DNA of 20,267 nt from Planctomycetota bacterium (GTDB lineage Bacteria > Planctomycetota > Phycisphaerae > WQYP01), in assembly GCA_021809365.1 (NCBI GenBank), contig JAKBAC010000044.1, positions 1 to 20,267 of the forward strand, given 5' to 3'. This document shows, piece by piece, positions 1 through 6,347 of this stretch (position 1 is the stretch's first letter; every line of letters starts with the position of its first letter). Below the pieces are notes generated by a model. The model was not told where the DNA came from. It made no database searches and saw only the letters and a list, made by a program, of their open reading frames with translations. The translations under genes and the position numbers were made by a program.

Positions 1-163
1 CGGGTTTGAGAATGCAGGCACCATCCTTGTCCCTGTTCCAACTCGTCAAATTCACTATTAAAATGCGCTGTGCATCGGTACGCGGATCCGAAATGACCAC
101 CCACAAATGACGGTCGAACAGGCGGTCTTTCGGCTTAATGAGGAATGTGTCGCCGTAATTCAC
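1..163 (-). CDS. Partial small barrel-like protein, candidate PemK/MazF-type toxin partner (runs off left edge)
   Basis: The frame is open from a GTG at 163 to position 1, giving 54 codons, and the 3' end lies outside the window. The start overlaps the stop of the upstream Panacea gene as GTGA (160-163), which implies translational coupling. The visible peptide begins MNYGDTFLIKPKD and continues with HLWVVISDP and ILIVNLTSW. The order Gly-Asp plus beta strand, then a V-I-S strand, then a V-N-L-T-S strand resembles the opening of PemK/MazF SH3-like barrels (GD..., RPALVIS, V-P-LTS). From memory, similar short proteins occur next to DUF4065 genes. A role as the toxin, probably an RNase-like barrel, is inferred from the Panacea neighbour and the fold-like pattern. 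No catalytic residue can be judged because the C-terminal half is missing. It could also be a non-toxic barrel protein. Confidence 0.62.
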   Translation of the reverse strand, partial: MNYGDTFLIKPKDRLFDRHLWVVISDPRTDAQRILIVNLTSWNRDKDGACILKP

Positions 164-717
164 GCGATGGCGTCCTGGGAAAAGAATTGGTCAAATGCCT
201 CGCGATCCTGATTTTCCTGAATAATGCGGTCTTTATCTCCACCGCGCCCAACGGCATCAAGTATGGCCGCAAGTGGAATTTCTATTGAAGTAGCGGGCTG
301 AAAATATTTTATCCATTCCTCAAATTTATGGGTTTTTTCCACTAAATCCCATTCGTCACAATCCTCGTATTGTCCCGAGATCGACTGAAGTATCTCAATT
401 TCATGTTTCGACAATTCGGAAACGCCCGGGTTGTCCGTCATTTCAATGCGATAATGCACCTTCTGAAAGAACCGCTGCCACTCAACCGAACTGGTATTCT
501 GTCCCTTGATCATATCCAGGGTACCGCTGAGCACCGGCCCCTTTTCCATCGCCATCACCCGATCACCCGTGATGGACCTTCCCGTCAGTTCCAAGCTTTT
601 CCGGTCCGCCGCGTAGAGCAGTTTGATCAATCGCATGTAGTTCATTTCACGCGATTGCTCGGCCCGCATTAATACAGCCGCCGCCTGAATGATTTTTTGC
701 GCCTTCGCTCGCTGCAC
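160..717 (-). CDS. Panacea-domain (DUF4065, SocA-like) protein, probable antitoxin
   Basis: The domain core is clear: KLLYAADRKS at about residues 32-41, GRSITGD at 46-52 and EKGPV at 58-62, the typical signature of DUF4065/Panacea. Panacea domains are known as antitoxin modules that pair with many unrelated toxins. The C-terminal third, rich in Asp and Glu, has no motif I recognise and may carry partner specificity. I prefer the GTG at 717 as start because GGAGG (726-730) sits 8 nt upstream. A GTG at 744 in the same frame would add nine residues but would place that ribosome site inside the gene. The product is then 185 aa. The stop overlaps the start of the next gene by 4 nt, so the two are an operon with the antitoxin first. 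A promoter lies at 834-862. The family call is secure; the antitoxin role is inferred from family and layout. Confidence 0.86.
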   Translation of the reverse strand: MQRAKAQKIIQAAAVLMRAEQSREMNYMRLIKLLYAADRKSLELTGRSITGDRVMAMEKGPVLSGTLDMIKGQNTSSVEWQRFFQKVHYRIEMTDNPGVSELSKHEIEILQSISGQYEDCDEWDLVEKTHKFEEWIKYFQPATSIEIPLAAILDAVGRGGDKDRIIQENQDREAFDQFFSQDAIA

Positions 718-833
718 GGTAATATCCTCCAATGAAATCAGCACCGTTGTTTTCGCCGATGTCGGGCCGATTGGCTGCGTCCATTCCGCAGTGGGTTGCC
801 GACACAGAAAACAATCGCCACGCGATGAAATAG

Positions 834-862
834 ATTATACCAGTTCGTTGCGTAAGTATGAA
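834..862 (-). promoter_or_regulatory. Promoter of the Panacea module with direct repeats at the -35
   Basis: On the minus strand, TTCATA (857-862) and TATAAT (834-839) are separated by 17 bp, a perfect -10 with a 4/6 -35. Transcription would start near 827 and leave a leader of about 110 nt before the GTG at 717. Two copies of TTCATAC (856-862 and 867-873) lie 11 bp apart, one helical turn, with the first on the -35. Such a repeat could be an operator for self-repression, which is common in toxin-antitoxin operons, but this is not shown. Confidence 0.6.
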
Positions 863-943
863 AACAGTATGAACCCGGACGCTTGCCCTGCTCTCCCCCT
901 AATGGTTTGGCTGTCGGGACGTCGCCCTTGATCCGCCATCATT

Positions 944-1729
944 TTACCACCCTTTTATACGCGCAATAACCTCCCGAGCCAATATGGCTGCCTGTCCGCC
1001 AGCCGCGTCCGCTCGCTGCATCCACAAAAGGGCCTCGTTTTGGTCCGGTGGCACGCCATTCCCCGTGTAGTGAAGCATCCCGATAGCATACATTGCCTCG
1101 CCAAGCCCTTTTGCCGCCGCCTTACGCCACCACGCCATCGCTGCGGCATGATCCTGGGGCACACCCTCGCCCCGGCTGTAGAGAACGCCGATGCCGTACA
1201 TTGCGAAACCATTGCCGGTGGCCGCTGCCATGCGACACCACGCCATCGCTTGGGCATAATCGCGCGGGCCACTCTGGCCCAGGTAATAATCTTTGCCGAT
1301 CTTGAGCATCGCCAAGTCGATGCCCCTTGCCGCCGCGCTGCGATACCACGGCATGGCCTTGGCGTGAGCCCGCGCCAGGCCCGCACCGTGGTCGTACAGC
1401 ACACCAATGCTGTACATCGCTAAGCCAACGGCTTTCGCCGCCGCTCCGCGAAGCCACGCCATGTCCTTGGCGTAGCCTTGCGGTGCCCAGCGCCGCCAAG
1501 GGGCACCGCGCAAATGTTCATTGGACGACACGTCCCCAGTTTGCGGGCGATGTTGCGGAACCTGTTTGCCTTCAACGCTGACCAGTTGGCCCGGGGCCGT
1601 TGCGGGATCCTCTTCCAGTCTCGCCCGGCATTGTACACAGAGAATTTTCCCCCGCCAGAGAAACGGAGGTTCATTGGTTGCAATCACGCACCCACAGTTC
1701 TCGCATTTTTCCACGGATTTGCCCGTCAT
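944..1729 (-). CDS. Zinc-ribbon plus Sel1-repeat protein
   Basis: The 261-aa protein has two parts. Residues 9-34 carry two cysteine pairs (C9, C12 and C31, C34), a zinc-ribbon-like knuckle. A low-complexity linker of about 45 residues follows, rich in Pro, Gln and Gly. Residues 99-242 hold four Sel1-like repeats of about 36 residues, each built on the pattern A-M-Y-x-I-G-V-L-Y-x-x-G-x-G-V...A-x-A-M-x-W-x-R-x-A-A, with a partial unit before them (about 82-98). Sel1 repeats form alpha-solenoids that bind other proteins. There is no signal peptide, so it is probably cytoplasmic. The ATG at 1729 is preceded by GGAGT at good spacing. The gene stands alone with its own promoter (1769-1797). The partner and pathway are unknown. 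Confidence 0.82.
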   Translation of the reverse strand: MTGKSVEKCENCGCVIATNEPPFLWRGKILCVQCRARLEEDPATAPGQLVSVEGKQVPQHRPQTGDVSSNEHLRGAPWRRWAPQGYAKDMAWLRGAAAKAVGLAMYSIGVLYDHGAGLARAHAKAMPWYRSAAARGIDLAMLKIGKDYYLGQSGPRDYAQAMAWCRMAAATGNGFAMYGIGVLYSRGEGVPQDHAAAMAWWRKAAAKGLGEAMYAIGMLHYTGNGVPPDQNEALLWMQRADAAGGQAAILAREVIARIKGW

Positions 1730-1768
1730 AACGCGACTCCTACTCTATTTCTGCAAGAAACCGCATGA

Positions 1769-1797
1769 ATTCTAAGGTATATTCTTGACACCGCCAA
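1769..1797 (-). promoter_or_regulatory. Promoter of the Sel1-repeat gene
   Basis: On the minus strand, TTGGCG (1792-1797) and TAGAAT (1769-1774) are separated by 17 bp, matching the sigma-70-type consensus at 4/6 and 5/6. The site lies 40 nt upstream of the ATG at 1729, so the leader would be about 33 nt. Confidence 0.55.
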
Positions 1798-2103
1798 GAC
1801 GGCTGCGCCCGGTACAGGAGTCGCCGATTTTCCATGCCGCCGCCGGACAGTCCGGTGCGCTCACGCGTAGAATTTTTCTCCGACCGCGCTACACGAACGA
1901 TCCGAATCACGCCGTCAAAGAACGAACACCACGAAGGCGGCAGCTCGCGGATCATCCCGCTGCTCCCGGCCCATTTGTGATCACGCAGCAAAAAACGCGG
2001 TAGCGCGTCCCGGAAATGACGTGCAAGGCTTGGATGCCAATTCTGAAAACCGTGATAATTCTACGGATTACATATACATGCACATGTATACAAGTGAAGA
2101 TAT
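1798..2103. other. Gene-free stretch between the Sel1 gene promoter and tRNA-Tyr
   Basis: I see no convincing gene here. Reading frames on both strands are short, lack ribosome-binding sites and resemble no family. Two perfect inverted repeats are present: CCGGAC-A-GTCCGG at 1843-1855 and TATACATG-CA-CATGTATA at 2073-2090. The second is in an AT-rich patch just past the 3' end of the tRNA. Confidence 0.5.
2073..2090. repeat. Perfect 8-bp inverted repeat downstream of tRNA-Tyr
   Basis: TATACATG and CATGTATA are separated by CA, a perfect dyad with an almost closed centre. It begins 13 nt beyond the tRNA 3' end on the tRNA-coding strand. No T-tract follows, so it is a poor intrinsic terminator. 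A protein-binding operator or a processing hairpin are other options. Confidence 0.55.
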
Positions 2104-2185
2104 GGGCGCGGCAGGATTCGAACCTGCGTAGGCATAAGCCAACGGATTTACAGTCCGTCCCTTTTGGCCGCTCAGGCACACGCCC
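2104..2185 (-). tRNA. tRNA-Tyr (anticodon GTA)
   Basis: The 82-nt minus-strand cloverleaf has a 7-bp acceptor stem pairing GGGCGTG with CGCGCCC (one U-G pair). The anticodon arm is ACGGA-CTGTAAA-TCCGT, with anticodon GTA at plus positions 2149-2151. The T-arm is GCAGG-TTCGAAT-CCTGC. The variable region is enlarged, as expected for bacterial tRNA-Tyr. The discriminator base is A, and CCA is not encoded because ATA follows. A possible -10 (TATATT, 2199-2204) lies upstream without a convincing -35. Confidence 0.95.
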
Positions 2186-2281
2186 TTTTGGGATCAGTAA
2201 TATACCAAAATTTTTCTTTTAGGCCAGTTTAGGAGCAGTGCCACGACAATTTCCCGGGTTGTAATGCAGTCGGAAACGCCA

Positions 2282-2300
2282 CCGCCGGCAAAGCCGGCGG
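2282..2300. repeat. Perfect GC-rich hairpin (8-bp stem, AAA loop)
   Basis: CCGCCGGC and GCCGGCGG flank a 3-nt AAA loop. It is a strong stem between the tRNA and pyrC, but neither side has a T-tract, so it is not a standard intrinsic terminator. It lies upstream of the proposed pyrC promoter. Confidence 0.5.
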
Positions 2301-2376
2301 CTATGTGAGATGGGGGATCGGGTTTCCAGGAAGTTATCTGGTGCCCGCTCCCTGATACGTCCACCAGTGCGTCCGG

Positions 2377-2405
2377 TTCAACTTTTTTCCACGGGAGCTT
2401 ATACT
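2377..2405 (+). promoter_or_regulatory. Candidate pyrC promoter very close to the start codon
   Basis: TTCAAC (2377-2382, 3/6) and TATACT (2400-2405, 5/6) are 17 bp apart. The -10 ends 7 nt before the pyrC ATG at 2413, so transcription would begin at or next to the start codon. No good Shine-Dalgarno sequence is present in the remaining bases. Confidence 0.42.
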
Positions 2406-2412
2406 CTGGGGC

Positions 2413-3750
2413 ATGAAAAATAACGCTTTGCTTATTACCAACGGCGTACTTCTGGATCCGCAACGGCAAAAACCGGAAAAATTGGAAGTGCTCATTGTAG
2501 ATGGGCTTATTCGAGCCGTCGGTACGGGGTTAAAGGCTACCGCCCCGCAGGCTGCGGTGCTGGATGCCAGGGGCGGTTATGTGGCACCGGGCCTCATTGA
2601 TATTCATGTGCACCTGCGGGAACCGGGGCAGGAACATAAGGAAACCATTGCCTCAGGTTCCGCGGCGGCCGTGGCGGGCGGGTTTACCACCATCTGCTGT
2701 ATGCCCAATACCACGCCCACCATTGACACGGACGCCCAGATTGAATTTGTTCTCACCCAGGCGGCACGAACCGCCCTGTGCCGCGTGTTGCCGTTTGGTG
2801 CCATCACCAAGGGCCGCGAAGGAAAAGAGCTGGCGGAGTTGCAGTTAATGCACGATGCCGGGGCGGTGGGGTTCAGTGATGACGGCTGCGGCGTAGCCTC
2901 GGCGGCGGTGATGCTCAAGGCCCTGCAATATGTCAAAATGTTTGATGGCTTTATCAGCCAGCACTGCGAAGAACCTACGCTTTCCGGCGGAGCCATGCAC
3001 GCCGGCCTCACCGCGCTGCGCCTGGGATTGGGCGGAGTGCCCGCAGTGGCGGAAGAATTAATGATTGCGCGCGACCTGCAGCTTAATGCCCGCATCAAGG
3101 CGCGTTACCACGTTCAGCACATCAGCACCGCCGGGGCCTGCGAATTAATCCGCCGCGCCAAGCAACAGGGACAAACTGTTACCGCCGAGGTAACCCCCCA
3201 CCATCTTCTGTTGACCGATACCTGTTGCGCCAATTATGACACGCATTTCAAAATGAATCCGCCGCTGCGTTCGCAACAGGATGTGCAAGCCTGCATTGAA
3301 GCGTTAGTCGATGGAACCATTGACTGCCTGGCGACGGACCATGCCCCGCACGCACGTGAAGAAAAGGAGCTGGAATTTGACCGTGCCCCCTTTGGGATTC
3401 TCGGGCTGGAAACAGCGTTGCCTCTTTACGTTGAAGCCCTGGTAAAACCGGGACATCTGACTTGGCTGGAATTGATACGAAAAATGACCTCGCAACCGGC
3501 GCGCATCGCAGGCCTTAAGGACTGTGGCACATTGGCCATCGGTTCGCTGGGGGATATCGTTATTATTCAGGCAGATGAAAAGTGGACGATTGACCCGGAA
3601 AAATCCTTCAGTCGCAGCCGCAACACGCCATTTGGCGGCCGGGAGGTAACGGGTCATGTGGCGTACACGATTACAGGGGGCAAGATAATATTCGCAGGGG
3701 ATAAGGCAAAAGCGGAATTTGCCCCAAGTTCCGGGAAAGGCGTATCATAA
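2413..3750 (+). CDS. pyrC: Dihydroorotase, class I
   Basis: It closes N-carbamoyl-aspartate to dihydroorotate, the third step of pyrimidine synthesis, in the cytoplasm. The 445-aa length fits class I enzymes. The metal-binding motif DIHVHLREPG is at residues 63-72 (H65, H67). The following GGFTTICCMPNT is typical of the family. FSDDG supplies Asp156 at the bridging position where other amidohydrolases carry a modified lysine. H184 (QHCEE), H236 (HVQHIST) and D309 (ATDHAPH) complete the metal and catalytic set, so the enzyme looks intact. Start choice is the ATG at 2413, with only a weak GGGG upstream. A close-spaced promoter suggests a leaderless message. The next gene, a metallo-beta-lactamase-fold protein, starts 69 nt downstream on the same strand. 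Class I enzymes often act with PyrB, which is not in the window. Confidence 0.95.
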   Translation: MKNNALLITNGVLLDPQRQKPEKLEVLIVDGLIRAVGTGLKATAPQAAVLDARGGYVAPGLIDIHVHLREPGQEHKETIASGSAAAVAGGFTTICCMPNTTPTIDTDAQIEFVLTQAARTALCRVLPFGAITKGREGKELAELQLMHDAGAVGFSDDGCGVASAAVMLKALQYVKMFDGFISQHCEEPTLSGGAMHAGLTALRLGLGGVPAVAEELMIARDLQLNARIKARYHVQHISTAGACELIRRAKQQGQTVTAEVTPHHLLLTDTCCANYDTHFKMNPPLRSQQDVQACIEALVDGTIDCLATDHAPHAREEKELEFDRAPFGILGLETALPLYVEALVKPGHLTWLELIRKMTSQPARIAGLKDCGTLAIGSLGDIVIIQADEKWTIDPEKSFSRSRNTPFGGREVTGHVAYTITGGKIIFAGDKAKAEFAPSSGKGVS

Positions 3751-3819
3751 TCATGGTGTTTTTCCATGCCGCGGCGTTGCCGCGCAAAGCCTGTAGTACC
3801 CTTTTTGGATTATCCCGCG

Positions 3820-4713
3820 ATGAATCTTGAGTTATGCGTTCTGGCCAGCGGTTCAAGCGGCAACGCATCCATAGTGCGAGCCGGACCGGAGGCGATACTC
3901 ATTGACGCGGGAATCGGCCCGCAGACCGCGGACCGTCGCATGACGGGGACAGGCTTGGACATCTCCAGCATTCGCGCCATTGTTTTAACACATCTCGACG
4001 GCGATCACATTAACCCTGCATGGTTCCGAGTAATGCTCCGGCAAAAAGTCCCCCTTTTTATTCCCCGTAATCAATTAAAACTTCTGCGCCGCCTGGCGCG
4101 GCTGGAAGACGTTCTCAAGCCGGTTATGCAGTTGACCAGACTGTTTGATCAGGATGTATTTTATCCGGTATCAACGGTGTCTTGCACGCCCATTCGTCTG
4201 GAGCATGATAAGAAGGGAAGCTTTGGATTCCTGTTGCAAAGTCAGCAAACGCGCCTGGGTTATGCCACCGATTTCGGACGCGCACCGTCGGAACTTGTGG
4301 AATTATTTGCCGGTGCGGGCATCCTGGCCATTGAAAGCAACTATGACCCGGAAATGCAACTGCAAAGCCGCCGCCCGGAGCGGTTAAAAAAACGCATCAT
4401 GGGCGGAGCAGGCCACATGTCGAATCCCGACGCGCTGGAGCTTGTTCAAAATATTTTGGATCGCACCCTGGAGAAATATGGCCCGGAGCATCAGCCGCAC
4501 CACGTTGTCCTGTTGCACCGCAGCCGCCAATGCAACTGCCCGATCAAGCTAACCGCACTATTTCAAACCGATGCCCGAATCGCGCCAATCCTTACCCTGT
4601 CACACCAATATCAGCGAACCGAGTGGATGGGTGCACCCGATCGCAAAGCCCTGCCAGGCGAGCAACTAAGCATGTTTACGGCTGCCCTTATCACGTCGGC
4701 AAATGAGTGTTGA
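3820..4713 (+). CDS. WalJ/YycJ-like metallo-beta-lactamase-fold hydrolase
   Basis: The N-terminus LCVLASGSSGNASIV and IDAGIG match the WalJ/YycJ branch of the metallo-beta-lactamase fold, a group that includes phosphoribosyl cyclic phosphodiesterase-like and nuclease-like proteins. The metal motif is THLDGDH at residues 57-63, so the second His of the usual HxHxDH is Asp60. The C-terminal part contains GHMSNPDA and HVVLLHRSRQCNCP, which fit the later metal motifs of this branch. I start it at the ATG at 3820 (297 aa), where family similarity begins. An in-frame ATG at 3766 would add 18 dissimilar residues. The ribosome site is weak, so coupling to pyrC is possible. No signal peptide is present. 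The substrate is unknown. It ends 22 nt from the convergent purH gene, with no visible terminator between them. Confidence 0.85.
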   Translation: MNLELCVLASGSSGNASIVRAGPEAILIDAGIGPQTADRRMTGTGLDISSIRAIVLTHLDGDHINPAWFRVMLRQKVPLFIPRNQLKLLRRLARLEDVLKPVMQLTRLFDQDVFYPVSTVSCTPIRLEHDKKGSFGFLLQSQQTRLGYATDFGRAPSELVELFAGAGILAIESNYDPEMQLQSRRPERLKKRIMGGAGHMSNPDALELVQNILDRTLEKYGPEHQPHHVVLLHRSRQCNCPIKLTALFQTDARIAPILTLSHQYQRTEWMGAPDRKALPGEQLSMFTAALITSANEC

Positions 4714-4735
4714 CCCAGAATCCGTGATCTTCTTT

Positions 4736-6322
4736 TCAGTGTCGGAAGTGCCGCACGCCCGTGAATACCAGCACCACATCATGTTCATCACAAAGTTCAA
4801 CCGTCAGATCATCCTTTTTGGATCCGCCAGGCTGAACTATTGCTTTAACGCCTGCGGCAATCAGAATTTCCGGTCCATCGGGAAACGGAAAAAACGCATC
4901 CGACGCCGCGGTGGAACCGGTCAGTTTTTCGCCATGGCCATTCTGACGGGCCAGATCAACCGCCAGCCGACAACTGGTCACCCGACTCATTTGCCCGGCG
5001 CCGGCCCCTAAAAGCTGCCCATCGTGCACCAGCGTTATGGAATTACTTTTAACATGTTTGCAGGTCACGGCGGCAAAAGCCAAATCGCGCCATTGCGCGG
5101 CATCAGGCTGCCGGCGCGAAACCACTTTCGCCGAATTTTGATCAAAGCCGACATCGTCGGCCTTCTGGGCCAGCACGCCGCCGGAAATGGTGCGGAAAGT
5201 CAATGTTTCATGCCCCGGCTTTTCCACAGCCAGCACGCGGCAATCTGCCCAGCGCTGCTGCAAAAGTGTCAACGCCGCAGCGTCAAATCCTGGTGCCAGC
5301 AGCACTTCAATGAAGCGCTTTCCCGCGACAATTTTTTCGGCTGTGGTTTTATCAACGCGGCGATTAAATGCCACAATACCGCCGAACGCCGCCACCGGAT
5401 CGCCCGCATACGCCAGATCAAATGCGCCGGCCGGCGTTTCGGCAACCGCACATCCACAGGGATTGGCATGTTTAATAATCGCGGCCGCAGGTTGGGAAAA
5501 TTCCGATACCAGCGCCATGGCTGCATCCGCATCCAGCAGATTCATATAAGACAGGGCTTTGCCATGTAATTGCACCGCACCGGCTAAACCGCGTTTTTCC
5601 CCGGCGGCCGCGTATAAAGCGCCAGGCTGATGCGGATTTTCGCCGTACCGCAGCGTCTGTTCAAGACACAGCACAGGGGCCAGTACCGGCGGTAAGGCTG
5701 ATGCCGGGGCAGGGGCGTAATGACCATTGAGATAACTGGTAATGGCAGCGTCATAGCGGGCGGTGCGGGCATAGGCCGCAGCCGCAAGCATATTGCGGAA
5801 TGATAATTGTGTTGCACCATTCTGACGGCGCAGCTCGCTGATGAGACTTTCATATTGCGACGCATCCGTTACAACCGCGACACTGCGATGATTTTTCGCT
5901 GCCGACCGGATCATGGCCGGGCCGCCAATATCAATATTTTCGATGGCATGTTCCAGCGTGCAGCTTTTCTGTGCGGTAACCTGCTCAAAGGGATACAGAT
6001 TCACAATCAGCAAGTCGATAGGGAGTATGTTGTGCGCGTGCATGGCCGCCAGATGTTCCTGATTATCCCTTAGCGCCAGCAATCCGCCATGGACGACGGG
6101 ATGCAGCGTTTTAACGCGGCCGTCCATCATTTCCGGAAACCCGGTGATTTGAGAAATGTCTTTGACGCTCACGCCCGCCGCCGCCAGGGCGCGGGCGGTT
6201 CCACCGGTGGAGATAATCTCAATAGAAAATTCACGGCTCAAAATAGCGGCCAGTTCGGCCAGGCCGGTCTTATCAGAAACCGAAACAAGCGCGCGGCGCA
6301 CGGGTACAAAATCAGGATTCAT
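4736..6322 (-). CDS. purH: Bifunctional AICAR transformylase / IMP cyclohydrolase
   Basis: It carries out the last two steps of purine synthesis: formyl transfer from 10-formyl-tetrahydrofolate to AICAR, then ring closure to IMP. The 528-aa length is normal. The N-terminal cyclohydrolase domain (about 1-190) shows VSVSDKTGL, STGGTARAL and GFPEMMDGRVKTLHP. The transformylase domain shows RYGENPHQ (225-232) and the catalytic pair K284-H285 in IIKHANPCG. It ends with KHVKSNSI, DAFFPFPDG and QPGGSKKD, so both activities look intact. The start ATG at 6322 lies 25 nt after the stop of the PQQ-type gene, with only a weak ribosome site, so the two are probably cotranscribed. The pairing with a secreted propeller protein is not functionally obvious. 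Confidence 0.96.
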   Translation of the reverse strand: MNPDFVPVRRALVSVSDKTGLAELAAILSREFSIEIISTGGTARALAAAGVSVKDISQITGFPEMMDGRVKTLHPVVHGGLLALRDNQEHLAAMHAHNILPIDLLIVNLYPFEQVTAQKSCTLEHAIENIDIGGPAMIRSAAKNHRSVAVVTDASQYESLISELRRQNGATQLSFRNMLAAAAYARTARYDAAITSYLNGHYAPAPASALPPVLAPVLCLEQTLRYGENPHQPGALYAAAGEKRGLAGAVQLHGKALSYMNLLDADAAMALVSEFSQPAAAIIKHANPCGCAVAETPAGAFDLAYAGDPVAAFGGIVAFNRRVDKTTAEKIVAGKRFIEVLLAPGFDAAALTLLQQRWADCRVLAVEKPGHETLTFRTISGGVLAQKADDVGFDQNSAKVVSRRQPDAAQWRDLAFAAVTCKHVKSNSITLVHDGQLLGAGAGQMSRVTSCRLAVDLARQNGHGEKLTGSTAASDAFFPFPDGPEILIAAGVKAIVQPGGSKKDDLTVELCDEHDVVLVFTGVRHFRH

Positions 6323-6347
6323 TAAACTTACTTTTCAGCTAAGAGTG

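Noticed and set aside
1740..2003. Overlapping frames of 83 and 72 codons on opposite strands between the Sel1 gene and the tRNA
   Set aside because: Neither has a ribosome site or family-like sequence, and the minus-strand frame runs through the Sel1 promoter.
2282..2300. Intrinsic terminator for pyrC-side or tRNA-side transcription
   Set aside because: The stem is strong but no T-tract follows on either strand.
3766..3819. Longer N-terminus for the metallo-beta-lactamase-fold protein
   Set aside because: The extra 18 residues are basic and unlike the family; similarity begins at the ATG at 3820.
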